The translations under genes and the position numbers were made by a program. The notes under the pieces are model-generated. The model made no database searches, was not told the DNA's origin, and worked only from the letters and a program-made list of their open reading frames with translations. Shown here piece by piece: positions 1-12,800 of a stretch of DNA of 43,651 bases; position 1 is the stretch's first letter, and every line of letters begins with the position of its first letter. Source of the stretch: Helochares maculicollis (taxonomy: Eukaryota > Arthropoda > Insecta > Coleoptera > Hydrophilidae); the NCBI GenBank assembly GCA_033557835.1, contig JAWQRO010000306.1, forward strand, positions 1-43,651, read 5' to 3'.

Positions 1-12
1 ATACATATATAT

Positions 13-67
<55 letters not shown>
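1..67. repeat. (TA)n microsatellite
   Basis: This is an almost pure TA dinucleotide run, broken once by a short T tract near base 14. A similar tract closes the window at the other end. It is a simple repeat with no other content. Confidence 0.95.
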
Positions 68-70
<3 letters not shown>

Positions 71-277
71 ATTTTTCACTATTTTATTCATTCATTTTTT
101 GCATTATCTTAGATTTATCAATTGCTTTTCTTTATTCCCTTAGTTTTCTGTAGTAATGCTCCTGTATTAACTATTCCTTTGTAGTATGCGTTAACCCACT
201 TTTGGAGTAGCTGCAAATCGCAAAAGTAGGGAATCTAAAGTACTAAATGCTATAATAATAGGCAATTGTTCTTTCAG

Positions 278-543
278 ATACGTCCCGAAATCCATCTCCT
301 TCTAGTCCTCTGAAACCTGATTTTTACCCTGTATTAGTATGTACTGTAGTCAAGATTATAATGTACCTATACTAACCGAAAAAGAAAGTCATTTAGGGTT
401 GTTTTAAAAATGCATGCAGTCAAATCTTTAATTCGTCTGTACTTATTATATACATGTTATTAATATATATCTACATGTGGTTATTAATTCATTTGTTTTA
501 ATTTGTTTTTTATGTACAATGTATTGCTGAAGTTTTTAATAAA
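278..543 (+). CDS. Candidate 3'-terminal exon (a) of an unseen plus-strand gene
   Basis: A pyrimidine-rich acceptor (ttgttctttcag) ends at 277. Taking two bases to complete a split codon, the next frame stays open for about 31 codons to a TAA at 373-375. It reads TSRNPSPSSPLKPDFYP and then a short hydrophobic tail. An AATAAA lies at 538-543, a normal distance for a 3' UTR. The Ser/Pro-rich start looks coding, but the exon is too short to name a family and its upstream exons would lie outside the window. The entry phase equals that of the candidate exon at 2695, so the two could be alternative last exons. This is inferred from splice signals only and could be chance. Confidence 0.33.
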
Positions 544-2694
544 AATTATTTTTCAACAGTAATTTTGTTTGACTGCAATCGTTTTGTTCTAGGTGCATGA
601 ATCATGAACCGCCCCAGTCAAAACTCTAACTTCCATTGTGCTTGTGTGCATTATTTACACTTTTTATTTTAATTATTATCATTACGATTTTTTCAAGTTG
701 TTTTTGGTGGTTTCAGCAATGCTAATATGCTAGATAGATATTGTTTTTGTTAACCCTTTGAGGACAAGGGATCTTGATATTATTAACATTTATTTGTGAT
801 TTTTGAAGTGTTTATAACAATAGGATAGATAAGGCTTTTTAAAATATTGCTTCTTAAGGGTATTTTTAGAGTGTATTGGATTATTGTATGTTTGCAAAAA
901 CATATTTTTAATTGAAAACATAAATTTATATGAACATAGTTTCTATCTAGCGAGTGTAGTTTTTACAATTATGGCTTTCTGATTCAGTTAGCAATCATTT
1001 CCAAAAATCTCGTTTGGTTATTAAGTATTTTTATCCACCAATGATTGTAACTATGTAGAAATTATTGAGTGATTGTTTAACACTGTGTATGATTCTGTAA
1101 ACATTTGGGTTTGTAAATTTATGATTTTTATGAGGGTATTGTTTTTGTGAGGTTATGTTTTAATACGAATATTAAAAATGATGAAAATAGGTATTTATTA
1201 GATTATGGCTTTATGTAATTATGATTTTTATAACCACTTTATATTTAATGGCTTTACACACATTGTGGCATTTAAACATAATTGTAGCTTACTTACTATT
1301 AATTACTGCATTTATAAGTTGAAAGGCTGATTATTGTCCAATTGATACTCGTTCGTGATATTAAGTAGCTTCCTTGAATTTATTGCTCAAGTGATTTCAT
1401 TTTGAACCAAAGATTTGCCTTTTGAGAAGTTTTATATGAGTTATTTTATTATATTTAGCCTCAAAGGATTGAAGGCAATTGGAAAAAGGAGTACCTGTAG
1501 CATAACATAATAAAACAATACTGCTATAAGAACTATTAATGAAACCTGTTGTAACGAGAAGTAGTTTTGTTTAGATTTGGACCATGTCATAATAACACCT
1601 AATAAACTTAGTTTAACTTTTATTTTGTAAATTTGGAATTAAAATTATGGAATACGCTAATATACACTTTTTTGTATGTATCTGCTGAATAATCATTACA
1701 TGACCTAACTTTGTCACCACAATTATCTTATAGATAAATTAAAATTAACCACAAAAATATTTGATATGCACTGGTGGGTATTTTTGCATGGTTTTTTACT
1801 AACATATTTGCCCAAATTGAAAAACTAATTTATTATTTTATTAAGATATATTTGCTAGAGCCGATTTATTAATTTTTTCTTTAGATTTATTTAATTGTAG
1901 TCTGCAGTATTTATTGCTATTTTTAACTAACTTTATAGTCTGCAGCTTTTTCACTTGAATGGACTGAATCAGTGAGGTTGTTTGTGAAGGTAAGGTTCTA
2001 TACTTAAGGTTTATGGTCAGTGATCACTTTTAAACATAATTTTGAAATTGCATTCATAGTAATTTTCCAATAAAAAACGATCACTAGTTCATGGACTTAA
2101 AATTTGCATTTTGCTAAACATGTGATAAACAAGATTTTATCAATAAGATACCAATAGTAAGTGTGGTCAAAGTTCTTTAGGCAGAAGCAGTTGTTGATAA
2201 CTAAGGTAAACATTAATATTTACCTTTATTATTCCCATCAAGAGAAGTGCATTGGACACCAGGTAAATATTTACATATTCCACTACATACACAACAAAAG
2301 TAAGTACTAATATTGATTTATATACACATTTATACTTCATACGACATGGCCTTAGGATGTCAAAAGTCTTTAAAATTAATACCGATATTTGTGCAGTTTA
2401 CAAATAACAAGCTTTAGGCTAATATTACCACTAGTAGAATTGAATAAGCACATTGCTATTTTTTGCAAATTGTGTTTTGTTTTGCAACTTACATATTTTT
2501 GGAAACTTGCATACTTTTGGCAAATTATCTAGTGCAAATTGTCTATTTATTGCATATTATATAATTATCCACGCTGTTTGCTTGTTGTAGGTATAAAAAG
2601 CCTAAAAGTCCGGTTTATCAATTTTATGCCATTAACGATTAAGTGAGAAAAGACTAAGCAAATCAATTTGCTTTATGTTTTTAATATTTTGCAG
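376..2694. other. Gene-poor AT-rich stretch
   Basis: I see no convincing gene here beyond the 3' UTR noted at its left edge. One short open block at 1939-1989 has an acceptor (tttatag) before it and a donor (AAG/GTAAGG) after it, and encodes about 17 residues. Its exit phase does not match the preferred frame of the exon at 2695, so I do not call it. No tRNA, long repeat or transposon signature was recognised. Confidence 0.5.
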
Positions 2695-2943
2695 TTGTCG
2701 TGTTGCAAGCTCCCCTGAAGATAGTACCGAACCAGCCGAATGACCCTTACTTCTACAAATCAAAAAACAGTTAGAAGATTTGTTTTTCAAGTTCCTAAAG
2801 CGTTGAGTTGAGTTGAGTATCTGAAGTATGTAAAAAAATATTTAATAGGTATGTATGTACTGACTTATTGTAAATATTTTACAAGTCTGTATATGGCGCC
2901 AATTTTGTATATATTGTCAGTCCGTCAACTAAGTATTAATAAA
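2695..2943 (+). CDS. Candidate 3'-terminal exon (b) of an unseen plus-strand gene
   Basis: The acceptor tttgcag ends at 2694. In the frame that takes TT to complete a split codon, it stays open for 25 codons to TAG at 2772-2774, reading VVLQAPLKIVPNQPNDPYFY and then KSKNS. An AATAAA sits at 2938-2943. Local base composition is more balanced than the surrounding AT-rich DNA, which supports coding. A second frame (CRVASSPEDSTEPAE, then TGA) is also open, so the frame is not certain. I do not recognise the protein. The split-codon phase is the same as for the exon at 278. Confidence 0.38.
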
Positions 2944-3954
2944 ATTTACCTTGTTATCATTTTTGTACTCCTACTTTTTTTTATAGGTTACCTTTATTTT
3001 ATTTGATACTTTTACATTTCTGTATTACTATGCTGGAAAGAAATTGACAAAATGAAAAAATGTCTAGATTTTGAGGACCTCTTACTTCAGTTTAGTCATA
3101 TTTTGCTTGCCATCTGTCTACATGCAAACACAACAGCAATCAAACAGTTTAAGATGGAGTATAGAAATTCAACATGTAGCTATTGAAACCAAATTGTAGA
3201 TTGTGTTTACTTTTAGGGTATGCAGGACCAATGGAAGTACCTGTTTATCTATCCAATTTGTATATTTTTCAAAATAAAGTATCGATTACAATATAGCTAT
3301 CGAGTTGTCATTTTTTACATATCTTAAATGCCAATTAAAATTAATAGATGCAAAATATAAATATGATCGGTGCACCAAAAGGGATACTTTTTAAAGTTTC
3401 ATACCAAATAATTGACAAAAAAATTGTATATGTGTAAAAAAAATTGCAAAATTTGCTTTATTAAGCAGCTATATAGTATAAAAACAGAAATCCAGAAGTG
3501 CAGCATTATTTGCATATACTTGATTTTAAAATTATGAATTAAAAGTATATAGTGGCCATTTTATATTGGGATACTGATTCAAAATTTTGTACAAATGTTT
3601 AACATTAGAGAGATCTTGTAACTTTAATGTGCTTTAAATATAAGGCATTACACAATGCCTACATTAAGCGAGTTACCACTTTCCTAACAGTGTATTGAAA
3701 TGCATTAAAAAGAATGTCTGGAAAGTATCTAGGGTTTCTGTTGCAGAAATACAGCTTGATTTGAGGAGTGCGATTATTTGTTACAGTGCCAAAGAGTACA
3801 AAACCCATACCCTAGCTGCACAAATTATAATTAAATAGTTTTAATTGGTCGAAGGTAAAGATACAGCATTTATTTCTCTGTAAAAATGTAGAAAAATGTG
3901 AATTGATTAATGAAAATGTATTAGTTTGATGTGCTTTGCGGAAAACAACTAATA

Positions 3955-4615
3955 TATAGGAATAATAAAGTAAACAAGTTTGCGGAACACCTTTAAAGTA
4001 GGTTTCTTCCTAATCAAGGAATGAACAGTCTACCTGAATTTAGACAAAATGAGTATGATGGTACAATTCCACAAGTTGCGCCAAAAGAAGTTGCTAAAGA
4101 AAATCCGAAGAAAGCACCTGGTTTTGATCTAGTGGCTGGTACTATACTAAAGGAATTTGAAAGAAAAGGATTCGTAAAGCTAACTACATTAATGGACGCT
4201 TCAATCAGATTGAAACATGTACCCGCATCTTAGAAAGTAATTATACTACCAAAACCTAGTAAAACCAGAACTAAGCAGAAGTCATGTGGAAGCTATTCGT
4301 AAAGCTGATCTGAAACGCCTCAAATCCATTTTCGAAAAATAACAATTGTGTGTATGTTTGCTGTGATCAATACATACGTATGCAACCCAATTATGGGTAA
4401 CAGTGATATCTATCAACTACTCGGTGGGCAAACTGTGGCAGATGTCATTATAAGCCTTGCTACATCTCATGCAAATCGCTTCCAACACCATTTTCATGAG
4501 GAAGCGTATGACTCACAAATGCAAGGAAACTATTTAAAAGGCTCAAGTGTACCAAACCGCTTGGATTATCCATCCAGTCTAATATTTAAGGGATCCAATA
4601 ATAAAATTTAGCTAA
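3955..4615 (+). mobile_element. Decayed Jockey-like LINE fragment with internal deletion
   Basis: Translated reading frames match the conserved segment before the reverse-transcriptase palm of Jockey-type non-LTR elements. Seen are FAEHL, then a stop at 3994-3996, the KKAPGFD block, ILKEF, LTTLMDASIRL, and after another stop (4231-4233) the ILPKPSK block. The next open segment (4348-4611) resembles the tail of the same polyprotein (SDIYQLLGGQTVADVI, ATSHANRFQHHF). The catalytic palm with its Y/FADD motif, which should lie between these blocks, is missing, so the copy carries a large internal deletion as well as stops. It is dead. The Jockey assignment is from remembered family motifs and is not searched. 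Confidence 0.7.
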
Positions 4616-6285
4616 TATCTTAATACCTAAATCAAAACAGATTGTTGGTTGATCAGAATTGGTTTTTGTAACATTTATTAATAAAAAACGAAAAAGTAGT
4701 TATAAAAAGAAATTGAAGAAAACACGTTTAAAATGTAAGTAATTTTTTGAAATGGTTCTAAAAAATTGGAATGTGATGATACAGAATCTAAATCTAGCAA
4801 ATGAGTTTTTTATTGTGAAATTTAGGTATTTAGGAGAAATTTTTCCGCCCACGTATCATTACTTCAACGCATCAAAATTTTTGTGATTAATTAATGAGAA
4901 AAACTAAAAAGCATTTGGTTTTGTAGGAGTGTATCAAAAACCAAAAATACTCTCACTTGGGATTTGCTTGCTTTGCAAGGCATAGTAAAATTTGACGAGT
5001 AAGAGAAGCATGTGTTTAAGTTTCGTGTTTTACTTTTCTTTTCCAGAATTTAATTCGGAGGAGTTAGCTTTAACCTTTTTCAAATTGTTTCTCCCCTTGA
5101 TAGAGACAAGACAATTGTTGGTTTTTCCAATTAGTTTATCGTGGCCAATAAGTTAGAACAAGGATAATTTATCATCTGAATAATTTTTAAGAAATTATGG
5201 CCCAATACGAAAGCAATATTGGCAGTAACATGTTCATATATATTTGTTATGTTTAATAATTATAGTACATGATCTACGGTCAAGTCGTCTCCACTCCGAT
5301 GAGATTCTGTCGCAATATCTTAATTACCCGTTATTTGAAAGTTTCTAAAGAATGTCTTCAATGATTAATCAAAAGTAAATAAGGATAATTAAAATGTAAG
5401 TAAGCTAAACTTATTTGATTTTTTTTGTATTCTGTTTGTGAGCGAGTAAACAAAGCAAAAGCGTTTTCTTGTCCCGTCTACTCTGGTACCTCAATCTAAA
5501 CAGACTAACACAAATAAATTACTAGTATGAAAATAGAATTTATATATGACTATCTGCCAACAAACCTTAATGTTCGAGTTGTTAACGGTTTTCCTAAACA
5601 GGCCAATTTACTATAGAAATCACAGAAATTTACATATACAGCATTTTGTGGCAAAACTCAGCTGCACCCAGCTTAAGTCTTCAGGAAAACGGAAAATAGT
5701 TTGTCCAAAACTTGGTTACGTTCTTGAAACTAGGTAGTTGTACTTAATGATTCCTATAATTTTCAAAATACACGTGCGATAGGCAAGTTAATATTTGTCA
5801 TTAACTAAATACTTGTTAGGGATTACATCATTTAACTCGTGAGAGCAAAGATCCAATAAATGTATTTATCAATCTCACTTAAGGGTAAATGTAAATTACG
5901 AAATTATAAGATTTTAATTTAATTTTGCACAGCACTCAGGATTTTTGATATGTTACTTATTACTTTATGCAGTTAATCGAATTTTTATTCGACTTTTGTT
6001 GCTGAATATATTGAATATCTACCATCTTACACAACTGATATATTCTGCAATAATTGATAACGCCCAAAATCAAAATATTAACTAGGTCCCAAGTTGTTTA
6101 AATCGTCTCGACTTGAAAAAATTTAATAGTCCATTGCATATTAAATAATCTCATTTGAAGCCATAATTAACTTATAAAAGACAAATTATTCCCTTCAATC
6201 TGCTCTGAGATTCAAAGTCAATTATTCATATTGATGCTTACTAATGTAGGTGGTGCTCAAAAATAATTAGGTACAATGGAATAGG
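4616..6285. other. Intergenic stretch downstream of Vps13
   Basis: No gene or repeat family was recognised between the LINE fragment and the Vps13 polyadenylation signal. The short open frame at 5546-5737 shows no domain, no splice context and low complexity, and I regard it as chance. Confidence 0.5.
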
Positions 6286-6291
6286 TTTATT
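6286..6291 (-). terminator. Vps13: Likely Vps13 polyadenylation signal
   Basis: AATAAA on the minus strand lies about 40 nt past the stop codon. A second AATAAA (6334..6329) overlaps the stop codon itself, so 3'-end choice could be either. This one is better placed for a normal, short 3' UTR. Confidence 0.5.
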
Positions 6292-6329
6292 TAAAACAAA
6301 TATATAATTACATGCACAAAAATATATCT

Positions 6330-6860
6330 TTATTGATTCTCGGACAAAGCCCATGACTTGTCTTCCATGCTTACAACAATCGCTTGTTCTATTTTCTGTT
6401 GAAGCCAAATAAGCATGTCTTTATCACCAGTTATTGTTAAAGTACCAGTGGAAGTATCGACATTTTCACCCTAAAATAAAAGATTTGCTATTAAATATCT
6501 GAAATTTCACTAAAATGGAGAAGAAGGAAGAAAAATAAATAAAACGTCTCAAATAGAAAACAAACGTATTTAGTATGAGAGACGCATTACCTGTCTTACA
6601 TTTAAAACTAATTCAGTTGACGTAACTTGAGGCACAGAAATAATTTCATCAAGATCTAGGGTCCATTCTAGTTCACAAGGGCCCCAAAGGCGACATTTAT
6701 TTACACGAATAACATGTTCTAAGCTAACAACAATGATAGATTTTCCAGTTCGGTCGATAGTGGCGTGTGCCCAATAGACATCGTTTGAGAACTTAAAGTT
6801 GCCTACGGTTTCTAATAAGAACTGACCCATAGATTCATAAGTAGAAAAAGGTTTTAGGCC
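6330..6860 (-). CDS. Vps13: Vps13 coding exons 19-20 (PH-like C-terminus and stop)
   Basis: The exons are 6860-6591 and 6470-6330. GLKPFSTYESMGQFLLE opens the final domain. SIIVVSLEHVIRVNKCRLW and CELEWTLDLDEI match the PH-like fold of VPS13A/C (the 'LIVTNRRVL..' and 'W...' strands). The last helix (MLIWLQQKIEQAIVVSMEDK) leads to SWALSENQ and TAA at 6332-6330. The stop codon is embedded in an AATAAA hexamer. Confidence 0.92.
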
Positions 6861-9800
6861 CTAAAATACAAAAAAATGATGATTACTGCGAAAATACGCC
6901 TTACCACCTAAAAAAATATCCAAAAAATAATATAACTTACTAAATAGGAATTGTAGTAGCGAGTTAAACGTTGATGAATCCTAATAGGTTCTCCTAGAAG
7001 AGAGGCGCGTCTGAGTGCTTCAATAGCGACCTGAACGCTATCCGACTTTTCATCCGGATGTCGAGTGATCAAGGAATGTAAAGCTTTTCCAGTTCCTTTG
7101 AAGAAAACTTCTCCGTCACTTTGCGAATTGGCTAAATCAGACAAAAAGAGCGCAGCAATTAAAATTGTGAATGTTAGGATCATTCATAGTTTCATTCTTT
7201 AAATAAAAAACAAAATTGAGGAGGACATTCAAAAGCTGTTATTGTACGGTATTTTTAGAAGTAAAAACGTACTTCCTGTATTTTTGGCGATTATCTGCTC
7301 CAAGGCCAAAATGACTCCTGGATTGAAATTTTTAGAAAACGAAGAAATAATTTTTGGCATCGAATTTGACTTGTGGTAAGACCCTAATCGTCTTATTCTT
7401 TGAATGTTTTCGATTGTTTGGTTCGCGAAGATGTCTACAACACATTGCTCCAAAGCTGCTGAGGACATGTTAACGTGACCTAGCAAACATCTACAGGCGT
7501 ATGACACTAAACTGGACATCTTTTCGGATTCACTTTGGTTTTTCTGCGAAAAATGAAAATAACAATGAAGTCTTAATCTCCTAAAAGAAAATCAATTCAA
7601 AAAATAAGTTACAAAGCAACTTACTTCATTAGAAGGAACCGCTTGTATAGCGTAAGGGTTTACTAATACTTGTAGTCCTAAAACTTGTGAGTAATATTGT
7701 TGTAAAAACTGAATACTGAAGTGATTCCACAAAGATTTCAAAATAACAGAAAAATTCTGCTTTGCGTCGACTAATTCCACAGGGGTCACTCTGAAAAATT
7801 TGGTAAGGCAATTGTTGAAAAATAACTCAGCGGTTTGCTAAATAAATAACGCTGAAACTTAATACTCACTTGTGCCGAACACCTTCAAATGGCATATAAG
7901 CTGTCAAATTCGACGGAAAAAAGTATTCCAAAAAGTTTGAAATCGGATATGTGGCGTTATTCAGCAACTGGAACTGCTTCTGTCTTGAAATGACTAGCTG
8001 TATACCTACCTGAGAAAGAGTAGCGCACTCTACCAAAGTCCTGTGCGAAGACGATTTCGGCAATTTAGTCACCGGAGTGTGGATCAAGCTCATATCGTTT
8101 CTGAATAGTACAGATGGTTCAATTGCGTATTTCTTAGTTTCACCGAACATTTCTGCTAGTTCTAAGATCAAAGCGCTATCGATGTGAATGTAAAAATCAG
8201 AAATGTTTAAGTGGATGTTTTTATAAACATCGCAGTTTTTGCTGTTGGTTTTGAAGACGCTCATTTCGATAAATGGTTTGGTTACTTTCAAGGATTCTTC
8301 TGGTAATGAACAGAATGTTATGGAATAGTCACTTTTTGCTTGCTTATTGTCGATTTGTAGCGTTTGGACTTTCAAGTTAAAATACTGATGGGATAGAGAT
8401 TTCCTGTATTGCAAATAAATGGCAGGGCTGTATGAACGTCTTAGTTCGGCGAAGAAAGGTTTGAGCATGAACATCTTTTCGAATTCTATATGCACGTAAT
8501 CTTTCAATTGACATTTCTTGTAGTGCAGCCTATATTTGTCTTCAATCCAGGAGGCAAGCTCTAAGGTAAGAGTTTTCCATTTATGCCCAACGTTGACTTC
8601 CCAAGTAGCAGGGACATCTGCCAAGGATAAATATATGTATTCTTTTTTCATGTTTCTTGGAGTGAAGACCGAAACTCCAACTCCTGATATGGAGAGGAGA
8701 CCTTCGATGTCGCAATGCTCCATGAATTTCGTTTTGACGATTTGGTTGTAAGTTCGTTGGTCTTGGGTGTACAGCAAAGTCTTCTGGAGGCCATCTCTAT
8801 AACAGATCCAATAGATGATGATTTTGTCTCTGCGTACTTTTTTGTTCAAAGCAGTTTTTGTGCTGTCGGAGCTGTCCGAGTCTTCACTACTAGAAGATGG
8901 GGGCTTAGTGCTATTAGAAGTGTTGGTTCCAGGGGTCACACTATGGAAATTGATGCGTTCTTCGCCATGGCTAAAAATTATGTACAATGGAAATTGTTAG
9001 GCTGTTCATGAAGCGGTTCTAACTTACCTTTCTTTCATAATATCGACATGAAAACCAGAACCCTTATTATTATAAACATTCCAAATCAATTCCCGAGGTC
9101 TGGTTGGATCATCCCACGTATAAAGCAAGGAATGATAAGGATTTAGCAAAGTAACTTGACCTTGCCCTTGTTGCTGGATCTTCAAAAATAAATCAGCGCA
9201 CAAATTTTCAATTAACACTGGAGCATCTCCTCTTTTGTACTCATTAAACGATATTCTAAATGGCTCTGTTTTTCCCCCAGTAACTTCCACAGTAATTGCT
9301 CCCTATAAATTAAGCACAAGAGGAAAATGTATATAAGGCACGTCTTATATTAGTCTAGGCCTACAAAAATCTCCATTAAAAATTGGAAAAAGATACAAAG
9401 CATCTGTATATTTCAGTAACATGCTATCGTCATAAACATATTTAAAGCTTGCTTCGCTTTGGCCGCTCTATTTAAATTATATAACAATCTCAATTCTGTT
9501 TTATTCTTCAAAGTTCTAAACGGTTTCTGAACACTTTAAATTTTGGTATAGGATGTTACATCACAACGTTTTAGAAAATGAAGAAAAGATTTCTATATTC
9601 ACATATACTTTTTACTGTTCTTTAAACTACTTCAAAACAAATGAATATTGTTAGTCAATGTATTTAAGAGTCTGCCGCTTTGTGGTTTTAGAAAGAATAT
9701 CTCAAAGATAATTTGCAGAAAACTCTCAAAACCTTTTTTCTCTTTTTCCATACAAGAAAGTTTTCTTTTTTTTATAGGCAAATGTTTTCTTTTTGCAATG

Positions 9801-12800
9801 GCTGAAAAGTTACCTAAACCTTTGCTAGAAACTTTTATATTTCTTTAGTGTTTTCGCCTAAAGCGGAATTTTATGAGGATGATCTTTAAGCCTACAAGGA
9901 ACGTTTAATTTCATTTAAAACATCGTTAAAAATATTGATTTTTTTTCTACAATCGTATAAAAATATATGGCAGCAAAGGAAAATAATGAGTTCATCGAAC
10001 ATAGCTCACCCCTTTATCCATCCTCAAAACAGTATGATGATTGTTCGATATGAAGAAAGACTGTGAAGTCAGCTTGCTATCTCGATATTTAATATACATT
10101 TGCATGGAAGTCGTTTCTGGCCAAAAAGGAATACACTGGTGAGGTTGCAAGTCGATCCATAAGTCCGTCTTTTCATTATGCTCCATAAACCTCAAACTTT
10201 TGTTTGTGTTATTGGCGACCAAAAATATTGGCAAAAGCGTTACGATTTTGGTCAGCCTAGGACACATGTTTGAAAGCCGAATAGAAAGCAAAAAGGTGTA
10301 GCGCTTCTTCCTTTCGTTGTCCTTGCATACAATCAAACCGGTGGTCTCGGCGCAATCCAAACCAAAATCGCTTGACCAATCAGATTCATATACCCTCAAA
10401 TTTAAGGACTGCTTTCCTTGACGCTTATAGGTAAACAAAATAATATCCTCATTGCTGCTTTCATACACTGTATTGGTTGAAGATGCCTTAATGTTGATTG
10501 GAAGGCCGGTTTTGTTAACAATCCAATAAGGGGTAAAGAAGAAAATGTTGTAGCTTCCTTCTTTTTCCGTCTTAACATTGACAGCCAATTGTTTGTTTCC
10601 GTCGAGTTTTGAATCAGAATTCAACAGGATTATTTTATCGGATAAGTGGGCTGTTAGATTCAGTGTTCCTGACCAGACAACTCCTGAGTACATAACTTTT
10701 ATAAGCACTTTTTGGTCCTTTGATAAATTCATCGAGTATATGCTGGTTTTTTCTCCGGGTTCAACTTTCATTTGTTGTTTTAAGTCCACATTTTGAACTT
10801 CGATCGAGTATGGCAGGAAATTGTGAAGAATTAAGGGAGGCAGAAGATGGATTACATAATTAGGAATCTGAGAATAGGAACGTTTGGTTATTATATTTCT
10901 CTTTAGAACCACCCTCAGAGAAAACACTTCCAAATTAGATTTTTCCTTTGGTTTACAATGATAATTGTGTGGTATATCCAGCTCGGTGCAAAGATCCCGC
11001 CACCATAATCCGGACTCAGCTGAATAGTGGCCTCTAAAATATAAAAAATAATGAGTAAGAAAATTAACGACATAATACCATTTATATTTTTACTAGTACG
11101 TGGTTATACTGTGGTTGGGATAATGTCATAAGGTAAAAAGCACTAAAATTGGAATAGAATTCACTTTTGCTCAAACTTTTCACTACCCTTCTATGGTGGG
11201 GAGAGTTTTCTTGAATCCAAGGTACCATTAAGCATTGGGGAATTAGATTCTATAGCTTATACACTTATATTATTGTCAAAGAGTCATTAAATTTTGTTTG
11301 TGAATTTAAATCAGTCTGGAATTTGAATTTTACACATCTGATATCGATATAGAGAGCTAAGTATATATTAGAGTGAAAAGAATTATTTGCAATTTTTCAA
11401 GACTAGGGAAATCTATTCTTACAAATAGTAATATTAATTAGGTTCTCTCTTCTTTATCAAGCAATAATACATATTATTTTGATATGAAACAAAACGCAAA
11501 TATTAATTTTAATAGTGTTCATTGGATGAAGTTCAAATACTATTTTAAGGCACTTTTTGCTTTTTCTAACGAATATACATATATACACACTCCCTTTTGT
11601 TTTTTTTGTAGAAGATAAAATTTTTATTTAACTAAGAATACGTATTTGACATTTGACAAACTTTTGCTATGAAGTTATTTCTTATCTGTAAAAGGAAAAT
11701 TACAATTATGTTGATGTCATCTTAAGCAATTAGTATTATACCTACTTTATTGTACAGTGATTAAAATGATTGTTTATGTTACAAATATATTTTCGTCCAA
11801 AATTTTGCTATTTTAATCGAGTTGTAGTAACTTCTCTAAACATATTTCTCAGTTTGATTAAAGTTAAACTTATTTGAAGTGCTTTGGCGACAAGCAAATA
11901 TTCTTCAGCTTCTCTACTTGCTATTTTCAATATAATTTCAATTGTCAATTTCAGTTCAAAATTTTTAATGAAAACTACATGATACGCAATTATTTTCTAT
12001 TTCATGAAAATATTATGGAATATACTATTTTTAAACATTTTTCAAAGCTATTCATTAAAATATAATTATTATACAAAATATATACTATTCTTCGTTTTAC
12101 ACATGTTTCTTTAAATGAATTGCTTTTAATTCTACAGTTTGCTTAAAATTATAATTTTCCAAAAATATAAATAGTTCGATGCTCTTTTCATTAAATTTAG
12201 AACTAGCGATTAATTCTGAATAATCTAATGATATACCATATTTAAGTGTCAACTTTAAATGTAATGTGTGCATTTTCTTTATAATCAAACGCTTTTTAGC
12301 ATCTATGTAAGCACTTCGCAAAAAATATAAAAAATTGAGTATTTAAATGATGATTTAGAGAACCAACCTCTAAAATTAAAGGGGAGTGAAAAATAATTAC
12401 AAAAGCAGAGCGTTGATTATAAAAAATTTTAATTAATCCTGTTTTACATTTCAGTATAACTATTATACGAAATATAGTGAAAAGTACTATAAAAGGTTAA
12501 TGAACCAAAACATAATCTTAATGATTTAGAATTGTAGAAAAATGCGAAAAGCTACTTTCATTATGCTTATCAAGTTAATCTTATAAGCAAATATCGGATG
12601 CAATTCAATTCAAAATAGTCTAAAATATTGATTTTTCCTAAGGAACTTTCTAGCACGGAGGAAGAAATATAAGCCTAGTATAGGAGGCCAGAAAGTCAGA
12701 AAGTCTGAAACAGTTTTGAGTACGACAATAAAAAGATAATAACAATTAGGACATGGAATGCCCAGAATTGAAAAAATATCAAATAAAATGCATGATGTGT

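Noticed and set aside
1939..1989. Possible internal exon with acceptor and donor
   Set aside because: Only 51 nt and exits in a phase that does not suit the preferred frame of the exon at 2695.
4348..4611. Independent 87-codon gene
   Set aside because: Its sequence fits the tail of the LINE polyprotein immediately upstream, and it has no promoter, splice or domain evidence of its own.
5546..5737. 63-codon plus-strand open frame
   Set aside because: No domain, no conserved composition and no neighbouring splice sites.
8536..9011. Plus-strand open frames opposite Vps13 exon 15
   Set aside because: Antisense shadows; no domain or splice context of their own.
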